Of a stretch of 34,109 nucleotides of DNA, positions 1 to 8,900 are shown in pieces. Both the position numbers and the translations under genes were made by a program. Location of the stretch: the NCBI GenBank assembly GCA_016794165.1, contig JAEUKV010000314.1, positions 1 through 34,109 on the forward strand, written 5' to 3'. The notes below the pieces were generated by a model, which did no database searches, was not told where the DNA came from, and saw nothing but the letters and a program-made list of their open reading frames with translations. The DNA is from Rhodospirillaceae bacterium. Lineage in GTDB: Bacteria; Pseudomonadota; Alphaproteobacteria; Dongiales; Dongiaceae. The first letter of the stretch is position 1. Every line of letters begins with the position of its first letter.

Positions 1-585
1 GCGCAGAATGCGCATGGCGAGGACCGCCATGTCATGGGCGGTGGTCACCTGATCGCTGTCCGGCAGGCCGGAGGCATTGCGAAAAACGCTGCGCGACATG
101 CCGATCTCGCGCGCCTTTGCCGTCATGATCTGGGCGAAATCTCTTTCCGTGCCACCCAACGTCTCGGCCAGGACGACGGCGGCGTCATTCGCCGAGGCCA
201 CGATCATGGCCTGCAGCGCCTGTTTGACGGTGATCTTCTGGCCGGCCTTGAAGCCGAATTTGGTCGGCTGCTGGCCGGCGGCATTGGCGGAAACGGCGAC
301 CGTACCGCCCAGGTCCAGACGCCCATCCTCGATCGCCTGGAAAACTACGAAGGCGGTCATCAGCTTCGTCAACGAGGCCGGGTACCAAAGGGCGTTGGCC
401 CGTTCCGATTGCAGGACCCGCCCGTCCGCGGCGTCGACCAGGACCGAGGCGCTGCGAGCCTGGGCCGGCGAGAGCGCCCAGAAGACCGACAGGGTCAGTG
501 CGGTCGCGAACACCAGGGCCCTCCGCAGGGCGGCCCCCGGCGCGCCAGGCCCGGCCCGGCGATAGCGCAATTCCCGCAGTAACAT
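1..585 (-). CDS. D-alanyl-D-alanine carboxypeptidase, family S11 (3' part beyond window)
   Basis: A penicillin-binding protein of the S11 family, which removes the terminal D-Ala from peptidoglycan pentapeptides in the periplasm. The frame is open from ATG at 585 to the window edge, giving 195 codons. The catalytic SxxK motif is at residues 71-74 (SLTK) and the SxN motif at 131-133 (SAN); the KTG motif lies beyond the window. A basic start followed by a hydrophobic segment (about residues 22-44, ending AQA) is a Sec signal peptide. GAGGGA lies just upstream of the ATG, although an internal GTG at codon 25 would give a shorter leader. The gene is divergent from the Sel1 gene. C-terminal domains that separate subtypes such as DacA/DacC/DacF are not visible, so no gene symbol is given. 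Confidence 0.9.
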   Translation of the reverse strand, partial: MLLRELRYRRAGPGAPGAALRRALVFATALTLSVFWALSPAQARSASVLVDAADGRVLQSERANALWYPASLTKLMTAFVVFQAIEDGRLDLGGTVAVSANAAGQQPTKFGFKAGQKITVKQALQAMIVASANDAAVVLAETLGGTERDFAQIMTAKAREIGMSRSVFRNASGLPDSDQVTTAHDMAVLAMRILR

Positions 586-721
586 ACTTCCCTCGACTTC
601 ACTCGGCTGCCAGAATAGGGCATGGAGTTAAGACATGAGTCTGCGTCAAACCACAAGACATAAGGCTGGTAAGGTTTATGGGCCTCTAATGTCGGAAGAC
701 CAAAGGATTTTGGGGGGTATT

Positions 722-2398
722 GTGATCGGAATCACGCGCAATCGACTGCGCAACCTGTCGATCTGGGGATGTTTTGGGCTGGCCCTGCTTGTGGCGGGGG
801 GTATGGCCCTGCCCATGCCCGCCCGGGCGGACTATCAGGCCGGGGTGGACGCCTATTACCGGGGGGATTTCCAGGCCGCCCGGGATGCCTGGCTGCCTTT
901 GGCCCAGGCGGGCGACCCGGTTGCCCAGAACAGCCTCGGCGCCCTTTACGATCACGGCCTTGGGGTCCAGGAGGACAATTGGGAAGCGGCCCGGTGGTAT
1001 GAAATGGCGGCGCAGCAAGGGCTCCCGCTCGCCATGCGCAACCTTGCCAACCAATACGCCACCGGCCACGGGATACCCTACGATCTCGATCTGGCCCGGC
1101 AGTGGTACCAGCGCGCCGCCGACCTCGGCGACCAGCAGTCGGTTTCCCTGTTGCGCCAGTTGCGCCCGAGTGCGGCAGCCACCGCCACGGCGGCGGCGCC
1201 CGAATTTGCCGCCCCAGCCACGACCGGTACGCTGGCGGCACCCGTGGAATCGCCCAGCGCCAGTCAAGGCACCGTCGCCAGTCAGGGCACGAGCGACGAT
1301 CTGGTGGTGACGGGCATGGAATCCGTCGATTCATCTGCTCCGGCAATGCCCGCTGGCGGAATCGCGCTCGACATCGGTGGCCAGACCGTCACCATGCCGA
1401 CCACCAGCGGAGCGGCCGCGCCCGCCATGCAGCAAGAACCCGTGCAGCAACAGCCCGCGCAGCAGCAAGCGGCAATCATTGCACCCCCATCGCGCAGCGA
1501 CGGCAATTGGCTGGTCGGGCAGTGGCAGGGTCCGTCGCTCGGCTGTCCGAAGGACGGCGGCATCGAATTCACCGACGGCGAGACATTGAGCTGGTTCGAT
1601 GGGTCGGTCGCCGTGCGGATGGCCGCCACCTACCGCATCAAGGGGGACAACATCGCCGTCGTTTCCACCGCGAGCGACGGTTCGACCCAGGAGTACACCT
1701 ATCAACGGATGGGCACCGACAGGATGCTCATCGTCAGCGTTCCCGAATCGATGCCGAAATCCATGATCGGCATCACCTATCGCCGCTGCGGCGCCACCGG
1801 CGCCATGGCTGCGGCGCAGCCCGGGATCATTGAGGTCCCCACGACCTCGACCCAAGCGGTTCAGCCCAGCACGACGGCAGTCGCGCCCGCCGCGCCGACG
1901 CCGGATCCGGCGGCGACCACCGCAGCGCTTGCCAATGTCCAGGTGCCGGCCGGGGTTACCGCCGCCGATGGATGGCGGGCCTTCGAGAACGGCAATCCGG
2001 TCGAGGCGCTGGCGATCTTCCGCTCGCTCGGCGAGGCAGGCGATTCCAACATGCAGGTGATCGTCGGTCAGATCTACGATTTCGGGCAGGGCGTGCCGCA
2101 GGACGACCCGCAGGCCCTGGAATGGTATCTGCGCGCGGCGAATGCCGGCAATCCGAAAGGCCAGTACCAGGCCGGCGCGCTCTATTACCGCAGCCAGGGC
2201 GTGCCGCAGAACCTGATCGAATCCTATCGCTGGCTGACCGTGGCGGCCGAAGGAAAGCCGCAGGGGCTGGAGGTCAATCCCGCTCAGAGCGTTGCCATTC
2301 AGGCCAAGTCGATGCTCAACGACGTCGCCCGACTGATGAGCGATGGCGACATCTCCAAGGCCAAGAAGCTCGCTGCCGAGACCCTGAAGAACAACTGA
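722..2398 (+). CDS. Secreted Sel1-repeat (TPR-like) protein with a central beta-rich domain
   Basis: Periplasmic or secreted repeat protein, probably a protein-binding scaffold; no enzymatic motif seen. I chose GTG at 722 because it gives a classical signal peptide (basic start, hydrophobic core, ending ARA before DYQAG) and has GGGGGG five bases upstream. The frame is also open from ATG at 635, which has GGAG upstream, but the extra 29 codons are only about 46% GC and would leave too little room for divergent promoters. The mature protein has an N-terminal Sel1 block (GDFQAARDAW onward, about 100 residues), a Pro/Gln/Ala-rich linker, a central domain beginning NWLVGQWQGPSLGC with two well-spaced cysteines, a second Pro/Ala linker, and a C-terminal Sel1 block beginning DGWRAFENGN. 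The aminotransferase follows 40 bp downstream, possibly cotranscribed. Confidence 0.85.
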   Translation: MIGITRNRLRNLSIWGCFGLALLVAGGMALPMPARADYQAGVDAYYRGDFQAARDAWLPLAQAGDPVAQNSLGALYDHGLGVQEDNWEAARWYEMAAQQGLPLAMRNLANQYATGHGIPYDLDLARQWYQRAADLGDQQSVSLLRQLRPSAAATATAAAPEFAAPATTGTLAAPVESPSASQGTVASQGTSDDLVVTGMESVDSSAPAMPAGGIALDIGGQTVTMPTTSGAAAPAMQQEPVQQQPAQQQAAIIAPPSRSDGNWLVGQWQGPSLGCPKDGGIEFTDGETLSWFDGSVAVRMAATYRIKGDNIAVVSTASDGSTQEYTYQRMGTDRMLIVSVPESMPKSMIGITYRRCGATGAMAAAQPGIIEVPTTSTQAVQPSTTAVAPAAPTPDPAATTAALANVQVPAGVTAADGWRAFENGNPVEALAIFRSLGEAGDSNMQVIVGQIYDFGQGVPQDDPQALEWYLRAANAGNPKGQYQAGALYYRSQGVPQNLIESYRWLTVAAEGKPQGLEVNPAQSVAIQAKSMLNDVARLMSDGDISKAKKLAAETLKNN

Positions 2399-2438
2399 TC
2401 CTCAAAAAACTTAATCGCCGCCCCTTCCGGAGTTTTCC

Positions 2439-3836
2439 ATGACCAGCAATTTCGGCTTCGATGCGATCGACCTCGCCACCAAGGATCGCGACCATCTGAT
2501 CCATCCCTGGGTTGATCTCGGCACGGTGAATGAGCGCGAACCTCTGATCGTGGCGCAGGCCGAGGGGGCCTATGTCTACAATGTCCAGGGCCAGCGCATG
2601 CTCGACGGTATCGGCGGCATGTGGTGCGTCAATGCCGGCTATGGCCGCGGGGAGATCGGCGATGCCATGGCCGCGCAGGCACGGCGCATGGCCTATTTCT
2701 CGCCCTTCGGCCAGATCGGCAATCCGCCGGCGATCGAATTCGCGCATCGGCTGACGCAGCACACGCCGGTCGATCTCAAGCACGTCTTCTTCACCACCGG
2801 TGGATCGACCGCCGTCGATTCCGCGCTGCGCTTTGTGCATTTCTTCAACAATTTCCACGGCCGGCCGAAGAAGAAGCAGATCATCACCCGGGAGAACGCC
2901 TATCACGGCTCGACCTATCTCACCGCCTCGGTTTCCGGCAAGCCCGCCGATCGCGGCAACATGGATCTCGAGACGCGCTTCATCCATCACCTGCCCGCCC
3001 CCAACCCCTATCGCCGGCCCGACGGCATGTCGCTCGAGGCCTTCTGCGACGCCAAGGTCAAGGATCTCGAGGACAAGATCCTGGAACTGGGACCCGACAA
3101 TGTCGCCTGCTTCATCGCCGAGCCGCTGCTGGCTTCGGGCGGGGTGATCGTGCCGCCGCCGGGCTATCAGCGCCGCACCTGGGAAGTCTGCCGAAAATAC
3201 GACGTGCTCTATATCTCCGACGAGGTCGTGACCGGCTTCGGGCGCCTCGGCCATATCTTTGCCTCGAAGACCGTGTTCGAGATCGAGCCGGACATCATCA
3301 CCTGCGCCAAGGGCCTCACCTCCGGTTACGTCCCGCTGGGCGCCATGATCGTCTCCGACCGGCTCTATTCAACGCTGACCGACAAGGCCGGGCGCGGCCA
3401 GATCTTCGCCAACGGCTATACCTATTCCGCGCATCCGGTCTCCTGCGCCGCGGGCATGGCCAACCTCGACATCTTCGAGCGTGAGGATATCTGTGGTCAT
3501 GTGCGAGCCACCGGCCCCTATTTCCACGACCGGCTCAAGGAACTGATCGATCTCGACATGGTGGGCGACGTGCGCGGCAGCCATTTCATGGTCTGCGTCG
3601 AATGCACCGCCGACAAGAAGAACAAGACCGTGCCGCCGGCGGAATGGGAGGTCGGCCGTCGCATCTTCGAGAAATGCCAGGCCAACGGCCTGCTGGCACG
3701 GCCGATGGGCCATCTCGTCGTGCTGTCGCCGCCCCTGATCGTCAACCGCGCCCAGATCGACGAAATGGTGACGATCCTGCGCAATGGCATCGTCGCCGTG
3801 ATGGACGATCTCACCCGCGAAGGCCTGCGGAAGTAG
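2439..3836 (+). CDS. Class III (omega) pyridoxal-phosphate aminotransferase
   Basis: PLP-dependent transaminase of 465 residues, the usual length for the omega-amino acid:pyruvate, taurine and putrescine transaminase group. The family signature is clear: ISDEVVTGFGR at 259-269, with Asp261 for the pyridine nitrogen, and CAKGLTSGYVPLG at 289-301, with Lys291 as the Schiff-base lysine. GGSTAVDSALR near 121-131 forms the phosphate-binding part. It is cytosolic, with no signal peptide. GGAG lies about nine bases upstream of the ATG. It is convergent with pbpC with only 7 bp between stop codons and no terminator. The amine substrate (beta-alanine, taurine, putrescine or similar) cannot be told from sequence, and no neighbour supplies a pathway context. 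Confidence 0.9.
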   Translation: MTSNFGFDAIDLATKDRDHLIHPWVDLGTVNEREPLIVAQAEGAYVYNVQGQRMLDGIGGMWCVNAGYGRGEIGDAMAAQARRMAYFSPFGQIGNPPAIEFAHRLTQHTPVDLKHVFFTTGGSTAVDSALRFVHFFNNFHGRPKKKQIITRENAYHGSTYLTASVSGKPADRGNMDLETRFIHHLPAPNPYRRPDGMSLEAFCDAKVKDLEDKILELGPDNVACFIAEPLLASGGVIVPPPGYQRRTWEVCRKYDVLYISDEVVTGFGRLGHIFASKTVFEIEPDIITCAKGLTSGYVPLGAMIVSDRLYSTLTDKAGRGQIFANGYTYSAHPVSCAAGMANLDIFEREDICGHVRATGPYFHDRLKELIDLDMVGDVRGSHFMVCVECTADKKNKTVPPAEWEVGRRIFEKCQANGLLARPMGHLVVLSPPLIVNRAQIDEMVTILRNGIVAVMDDLTREGLRK

Positions 3837-3843
3837 GCAGCGA

Positions 3844-5979
3844 CTATTTCAGCCAGATCTCGGCACTGGTGGATTGCCCGCCGGCGTCGATCACGGTCAC
3901 CCGGTGCGCGCCCCGGCCGTCTGGATCCCACTGGGTCTGGCGCAGATAGGGCTGCGACCCCACGGCCGCGCCGTTTACCATCCAGCGGAGCGGCAGCTTG
4001 CCGCCTTCGGCCTTGAGCACGAAGGGCGCCACGCTACCGCCTGTCGCGGCCATTACCATGGTGGCGCCGTCCAGCGGAAAGGCAATGCGCAAGCGATCGC
4101 GCGCACGACGGTTGCTGCCACCCTCGTCGGGCAGGGCGAAGCGTTTGAGATTGGCGGGCAGCATGTTGTGACCGACCAGCAGGGCGCCCGCGGGTGGCAT
4201 GGCGGCGCGGGCACTTCCCCCCGTCGGCAGCTGGTCGAAGATCTCGAACAGCAGGGGTGCCGCCGCATCGCGCCCCATGCGGCCGGTGGAGAAGGACCCG
4301 TCGGGCCGCCCGACCCAGACGCCGATCGTGTAGTCCTGCGTATAGCCAATCGCCCAGGCGTCGCGATACCCATAGGAGGTGCCGGTCTTGTAGGCGATAC
4401 GGCTGCCCAGCCGGCGATTGCCGGCGGCGAGCCAGGATGGCGGCGGCGGGGTGTCTTCCAGGATCCCGGTAACATAATAGGCCCCCAACGGACCGAGCAG
4501 GGTTCCCGTTCGGGGCGCCGGTGTCTCGGCGAGATAGCTGAGCTCCCCCGCCCGTCCCTCATCCGCCAGCGCCGCATAGAGCGCCACCATCTGTTCCAGC
4601 GTGACACCGGCACCGCCCAGGGCGATGGGCAGTCCCGGCCGGCCGGAGTCCTTAGGCAGATGCAGTGGATACCCGACATCGGCGAGGCGCTGTGCGAAAG
4701 GGGGTGCACCGACGGCATCCAAGAGCGCCACGGCGGGTAGATTGAGCGACAGCTGCAGCGCTTCGCGAGCCGGGACCTCGCCGCGGAAGAGATGGTCGAA
4801 ATTCTCCGGCGCGTAATCGCCGAAACGCATCGGCTGGTCGACCATGATGGTTTCCGGATGCACTGTCAGCTGATCGAAGGCCATGCCGTAGATGAAGGGT
4901 TTCAACGCCGAACCGGGAGAACGGACGGCACGCACCATGTCGATCGGCCCGAACTGCCGCGAGTCGAAATAATCGGCCGAGCCGAGATAGGCGCGCACCT
5001 TGCGTCCCTGGTTCTCGACCACGAGCGCCGCGACGGTGGCGCCGGGTTCGAGGCCGAGGGCGCGCTGACGCAGCATGTCCTGAAGCCGCGTCTGCAATCG
5101 CCGGTCGATGTTGCTGGCGATCATCGACTGACCGGGATGCAGGCTGCGCAGGCGCTCGGCCAGATGCGGGGCGTCGCTCAATGCCGGACGGCGTCCGGCA
5201 GGCACCGCTTCGGCTATTGCTGCCGCGTGGGAGGAGAAATCGATCTCGCCGGCGTCGCGCAGGCGCGCCAGCACCTTGTCGCGGGCAAGGCGCGCGGCTT
5301 CCGGAAAGCGGTCGGGCCGCAAACGCTCGGGACTCTGCGGCAGGACCACCAGCAGGGCCGCCTCCGCCTCGGTGAGATGCGAAGGCTCCTTGCCGAAATA
5401 GGCAAGGCTCGCCGCCCGCACGCCCTCCAGGTTGCCGCCATAGGGCGCGAGGGTAAGATAAGTGTCGAGGACACGGTCACGACCCCAATGCCAGGTCAGC
5501 TGCAAGGCGCGCAGGGTTTCAGCCAGCTTGGTCGCGATCCCACGCCGGCGCGGCTCCAGCAGGCGAGCCGTCTGCATGGTCAGGGTGGAGGCGCCGGATA
5601 CGATGCGGCCGGCACTCAACGCCTGCCACCCGGCCCGGGCGATGGCCAGGGGGTCAACACCAGGGTGTTGGTCGAACCGCCGGTCTTCAAACGCCTTCAG
5701 GTAGCGGATGAACTTTGCATCGACGTCGGCCGCGGTGGTGGGAAAGCGCCAGGCACCATCCGCGGTCGCGAAGGCCCGTAGCACCGTCCCGTCCGCCGCC
5801 AGCACCAAGGTCGATTGATCGCGCAGCCGCCCCTGATAGGGGGGATGGAGATGGTCGAGCACCAACACACCGATCAGGGCTGCGATCAAGGCGACACTGG
5901 CGGCCACCGAAAATCGCCGCCACCGCTTGCGCGCCGATTGCGCGAAGCCGGTACCGAACATGACGAAGAGCCAGCGCAT
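3844..5979 (-). CDS. pbpC: Penicillin-binding protein 1C, bifunctional glycosyltransferase/transpeptidase
   Basis: Class A penicillin-binding protein anchored in the inner membrane and acting on peptidoglycan in the periplasm. Order of parts: short cytoplasmic basic region, one membrane segment (about residues 23-42), GT51 transglycosylase domain with catalytic Glu98 in AFEDRRF and the SGASTLTMQTARL segment at 128-140, then a transpeptidase domain with SxxK at 357-360 (SALK), SxN at 411-413 and KTGTS at 531-535. A C-terminal region of about 130 residues matches the BiPBP_C domain of the PBP1C type. ATG at 5979 starts 8 bp after the alpha-2-macroglobulin stop, so the two are one transcription unit, a pairing well known in proteobacteria. 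All catalytic motifs are intact. Confidence 0.93.
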   Translation of the reverse strand: MRWLFVMFGTGFAQSARKRWRRFSVAASVALIAALIGVLVLDHLHPPYQGRLRDQSTLVLAADGTVLRAFATADGAWRFPTTAADVDAKFIRYLKAFEDRRFDQHPGVDPLAIARAGWQALSAGRIVSGASTLTMQTARLLEPRRRGIATKLAETLRALQLTWHWGRDRVLDTYLTLAPYGGNLEGVRAASLAYFGKEPSHLTEAEAALLVVLPQSPERLRPDRFPEAARLARDKVLARLRDAGEIDFSSHAAAIAEAVPAGRRPALSDAPHLAERLRSLHPGQSMIASNIDRRLQTRLQDMLRQRALGLEPGATVAALVVENQGRKVRAYLGSADYFDSRQFGPIDMVRAVRSPGSALKPFIYGMAFDQLTVHPETIMVDQPMRFGDYAPENFDHLFRGEVPAREALQLSLNLPAVALLDAVGAPPFAQRLADVGYPLHLPKDSGRPGLPIALGGAGVTLEQMVALYAALADEGRAGELSYLAETPAPRTGTLLGPLGAYYVTGILEDTPPPPSWLAAGNRRLGSRIAYKTGTSYGYRDAWAIGYTQDYTIGVWVGRPDGSFSTGRMGRDAAAPLLFEIFDQLPTGGSARAAMPPAGALLVGHNMLPANLKRFALPDEGGSNRRARDRLRIAFPLDGATMVMAATGGSVAPFVLKAEGGKLPLRWMVNGAAVGSQPYLRQTQWDPDGRGAHRVTVIDAGGQSTSAEIWLK

Positions 5980-5987
5980 CGCGGGCC

Positions 5988-8900
5988 TTACCGATAGGCC
6001 TCGATGGTGACGCGGCCCTGATCGCCGCGGGCGCGGACATCCGGGGCGTACATGTCCTCCACGGCCACCGCGGGGAGTGCAAAACTGCCGGGCGTGACGG
6101 CGCGCACCATATAGGCGAGCGTGAAGCGGCGGCTGTCATATCCCTGGTTCACATTAAGGGCCGCTATGAAACGGTCGTCGAGAAATTCGCTGTATGTCGG
6201 CGGCGTCAGCGCGCCGAGCCAGGCCAGCTCGTTGGTCTGGCGCGTATCGTTGAGCCGCTGGTTCTCCAGCTCGAACCCCGCCGGCAGCAAATCCACCACC
6301 AAGGCACGGCGTTCCTGGGCCACCGTCACCTCGCCCTCGATCTTCACCACCAGGACATCGTTCTGAACGACCTTGGAAAGGTCGGCAGGATCGCCGTTGA
6401 GGTGATAATAGGTGCGTTGAATACTGAAGCCGCTCTCCTCCGGCGGCAGGGCTACCAGCGGCACACCGCTCGCCGTCGCCTTGGCATAGACCGGGTCATC
6501 GCCGCGGTTGACGAAGATCGCGCCCTCGCCGATCTCGCCGCCGGCGAGGGTGAGTACATAGGGCCTCGCTTGCGAGACCGCCGCCTCGGCGTCGCGCGCG
6601 ATGCTCACCTCCGGCGGCGAGGACGAACTGGTGGCCCGGGCCGCCAGCAGCAGCCAGGCCTGTTCCTGGGTGCTGAGATAGCGGCGCGACAGCTGCAGGC
6701 CGGCGAGGCGGTCGAGATGGGCGCCGGCATCGAGGCCCGGCAGCTTGGCTTCCGCCATCAGGGCGATGATCGCGGCCCAGTCGCGCAGATCCGAGCCATA
6801 GTCCAGCAGCGGCCGGCGCGCCCGGTTGGCGGCGATCACCGCCGCCTCGAAGGCAAGCGTGGCCCGCGCCACATCGCCATGCAGCGCCAGCGCGGTACCG
6901 AGTTGCGCCAAGGCAAGGCCGGACGGCATGCGGTCGAGATAGTTGTCGGCCAGATAGCGCAGATCACTGAGCTTGCCGCCCTTCGTTCGCGCCAGGACGT
7001 AGAAAGCATAGGCGCGCGCCGCGAGATTGCCGGCGGATTCGTCATTGTAGCTGGTGGCGACATAGTTCAGGGCTTCGAGCCCGTTGCGGTAAGCCACGTC
7101 CGAAACATCGTAGCCCTGCTCCCGCGCCCGGATGAGGAAGTCCATGACATAGGCGGTGAGCCAGGATTCCGGCGCGGAATAGCTGGACCACAAGCCGAAC
7201 AGCCCGTCATAGCGCTGTCCTTCGAGAATACGGCCGATCGCCGCCTGCACCCTTGCCGGATCGGTCTTGGCATAGCGATCCTCGAGCCCCCAGCGCTCCG
7301 CCATCTCGCCGGCGAACAGCAGCGGGAAGGCGCGCGAGGTCGTCTGCTCGACGCAGCCATAGGGATAATGCGAGAGCGAGGCGAGCACACTCTGCACATC
7401 GAGGTTCGGGGTTGAACTGAAGGATAGCCGCAGATCCGCCGTCTCGGGCAGGAACTCCTGCAATGCGGCGGCCGAGATGCGCAGGGGTTCGCCCGGCAGC
7501 AGCCGCTGGCTGAGCGTCTGCGCGATCGCCGGTTGCGCGGCGCGGATCGGAATGTCGATCCGCCTGATGAGAGAATAACCGTCCGGACCGGTGAGTTGCA
7601 TCTCGACGAAACCCGCACCCAGACCATGGGCGGCAAGATTGACGCGCCAATCGCCGCTGGCATTGCCGCCCAGTTCCCGCGACCAGGTCTTTTCGCCGAT
7701 CAGGCGCAGATGGGGACTCGCGGTGAGATTGATGGCATAGGTTCCAGTCGGACCGGCGACATTCTGCACGGCAAACGACACGGTGCCGACATCTCCCGGT
7801 GCCATGAAGCGCGGCGCCGTCGCCAGGGCCACCACGACGTCGCGCACCACCAGCCCCGCTTCCGCCGCGCCGACATTCTCCTGGTCCCAGGCCACCGCCA
7901 TCAGGCGCAGTCGACCGTTGTAGTCGGGGATCTCAAGCGGGATCACCGCCCGTCCCGCCTCGTTCAGCTTGACGATGCCGGAGAACAGCGCCACGAGCTT
8001 GAGCTCTTTGGGTGCACCGCGTTTGGCAAGGCCTTCGCCATCGCCGCCGCTGCGGATGCGGCCCCGCGTGCCTTCCTTGCCGTCGATCAGCTGGCCATAG
8101 AGGTCGCGGACCTCCAGCCCCAGCCGACGCTTGCCGAAGTAATGCGCCAGGGGATCTGGCGCGGCGAAGTCGGTTAGCTGCAGGATGCCCTCGTCGACCG
8201 CTGCCAGGGTAAGATAGGCGTCCTTGCCGGCAAGGTTGGTGACCGTCACCGGAATTTCGATCGGCTGGCGCGGCTCGATATTCTCCGGCACCTCCATCGC
8301 CACGGCAAGCGACCGCGGCGCGGCGTCGATGCCGAGCCAGGTAAGACCGATCGCGCGACCCGGACCGCGCGCTTCCGCCCGACCCGGCCGGAAGGCGTTG
8401 ACCAGCACATACGCACCGGCACCCCAATCCTTGTCGATGCGCACGCGGATGGTCTTCCCCTCCGCCGGCACACTGACGACATAGCTCTCGATCACCCGAT
8501 CGGTGGCGATGGTGACTTGTGCCTCGCCAGCAAAGGGTGCTGTCAGATGCACCTCGGCCATGTCGCCGACACCGTATGTCTCGCGGTCGGAGACCACCTG
8601 CATCCGGTCCGGCGTGCCGCCGCTCCCGGGCTGGGCGGACCAGCCGGCGTAGAAGCGCACCGAACTCGCGGTGGCGGTCGCTGGATCGAATACCTCAAGG
8701 CGATAGCGGCCCCATTCCACCGGCAGGTTCACCTGGCCGGGCTGGCCGGCCGGAATGTCGAGGGTGCCGTTGCTGGTGGCCCCATCGCGGACGATATAAT
8801 CGTAGTCCCAGCGGTTGTTTCGGTAGTACCAGACGTAATCCCACTCTTCCTTGACCAGGCGATAGCCAAGGCCCGGCCGCGCCTGGCTCTGCCCGTCCCT

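Noticed and set aside
635-721. Earlier ATG at 635 for the Sel1 protein
   Set aside because: Although preceded by GGAG, the added 29 codons are about 46% GC and would bury the signal peptide 30 residues in.
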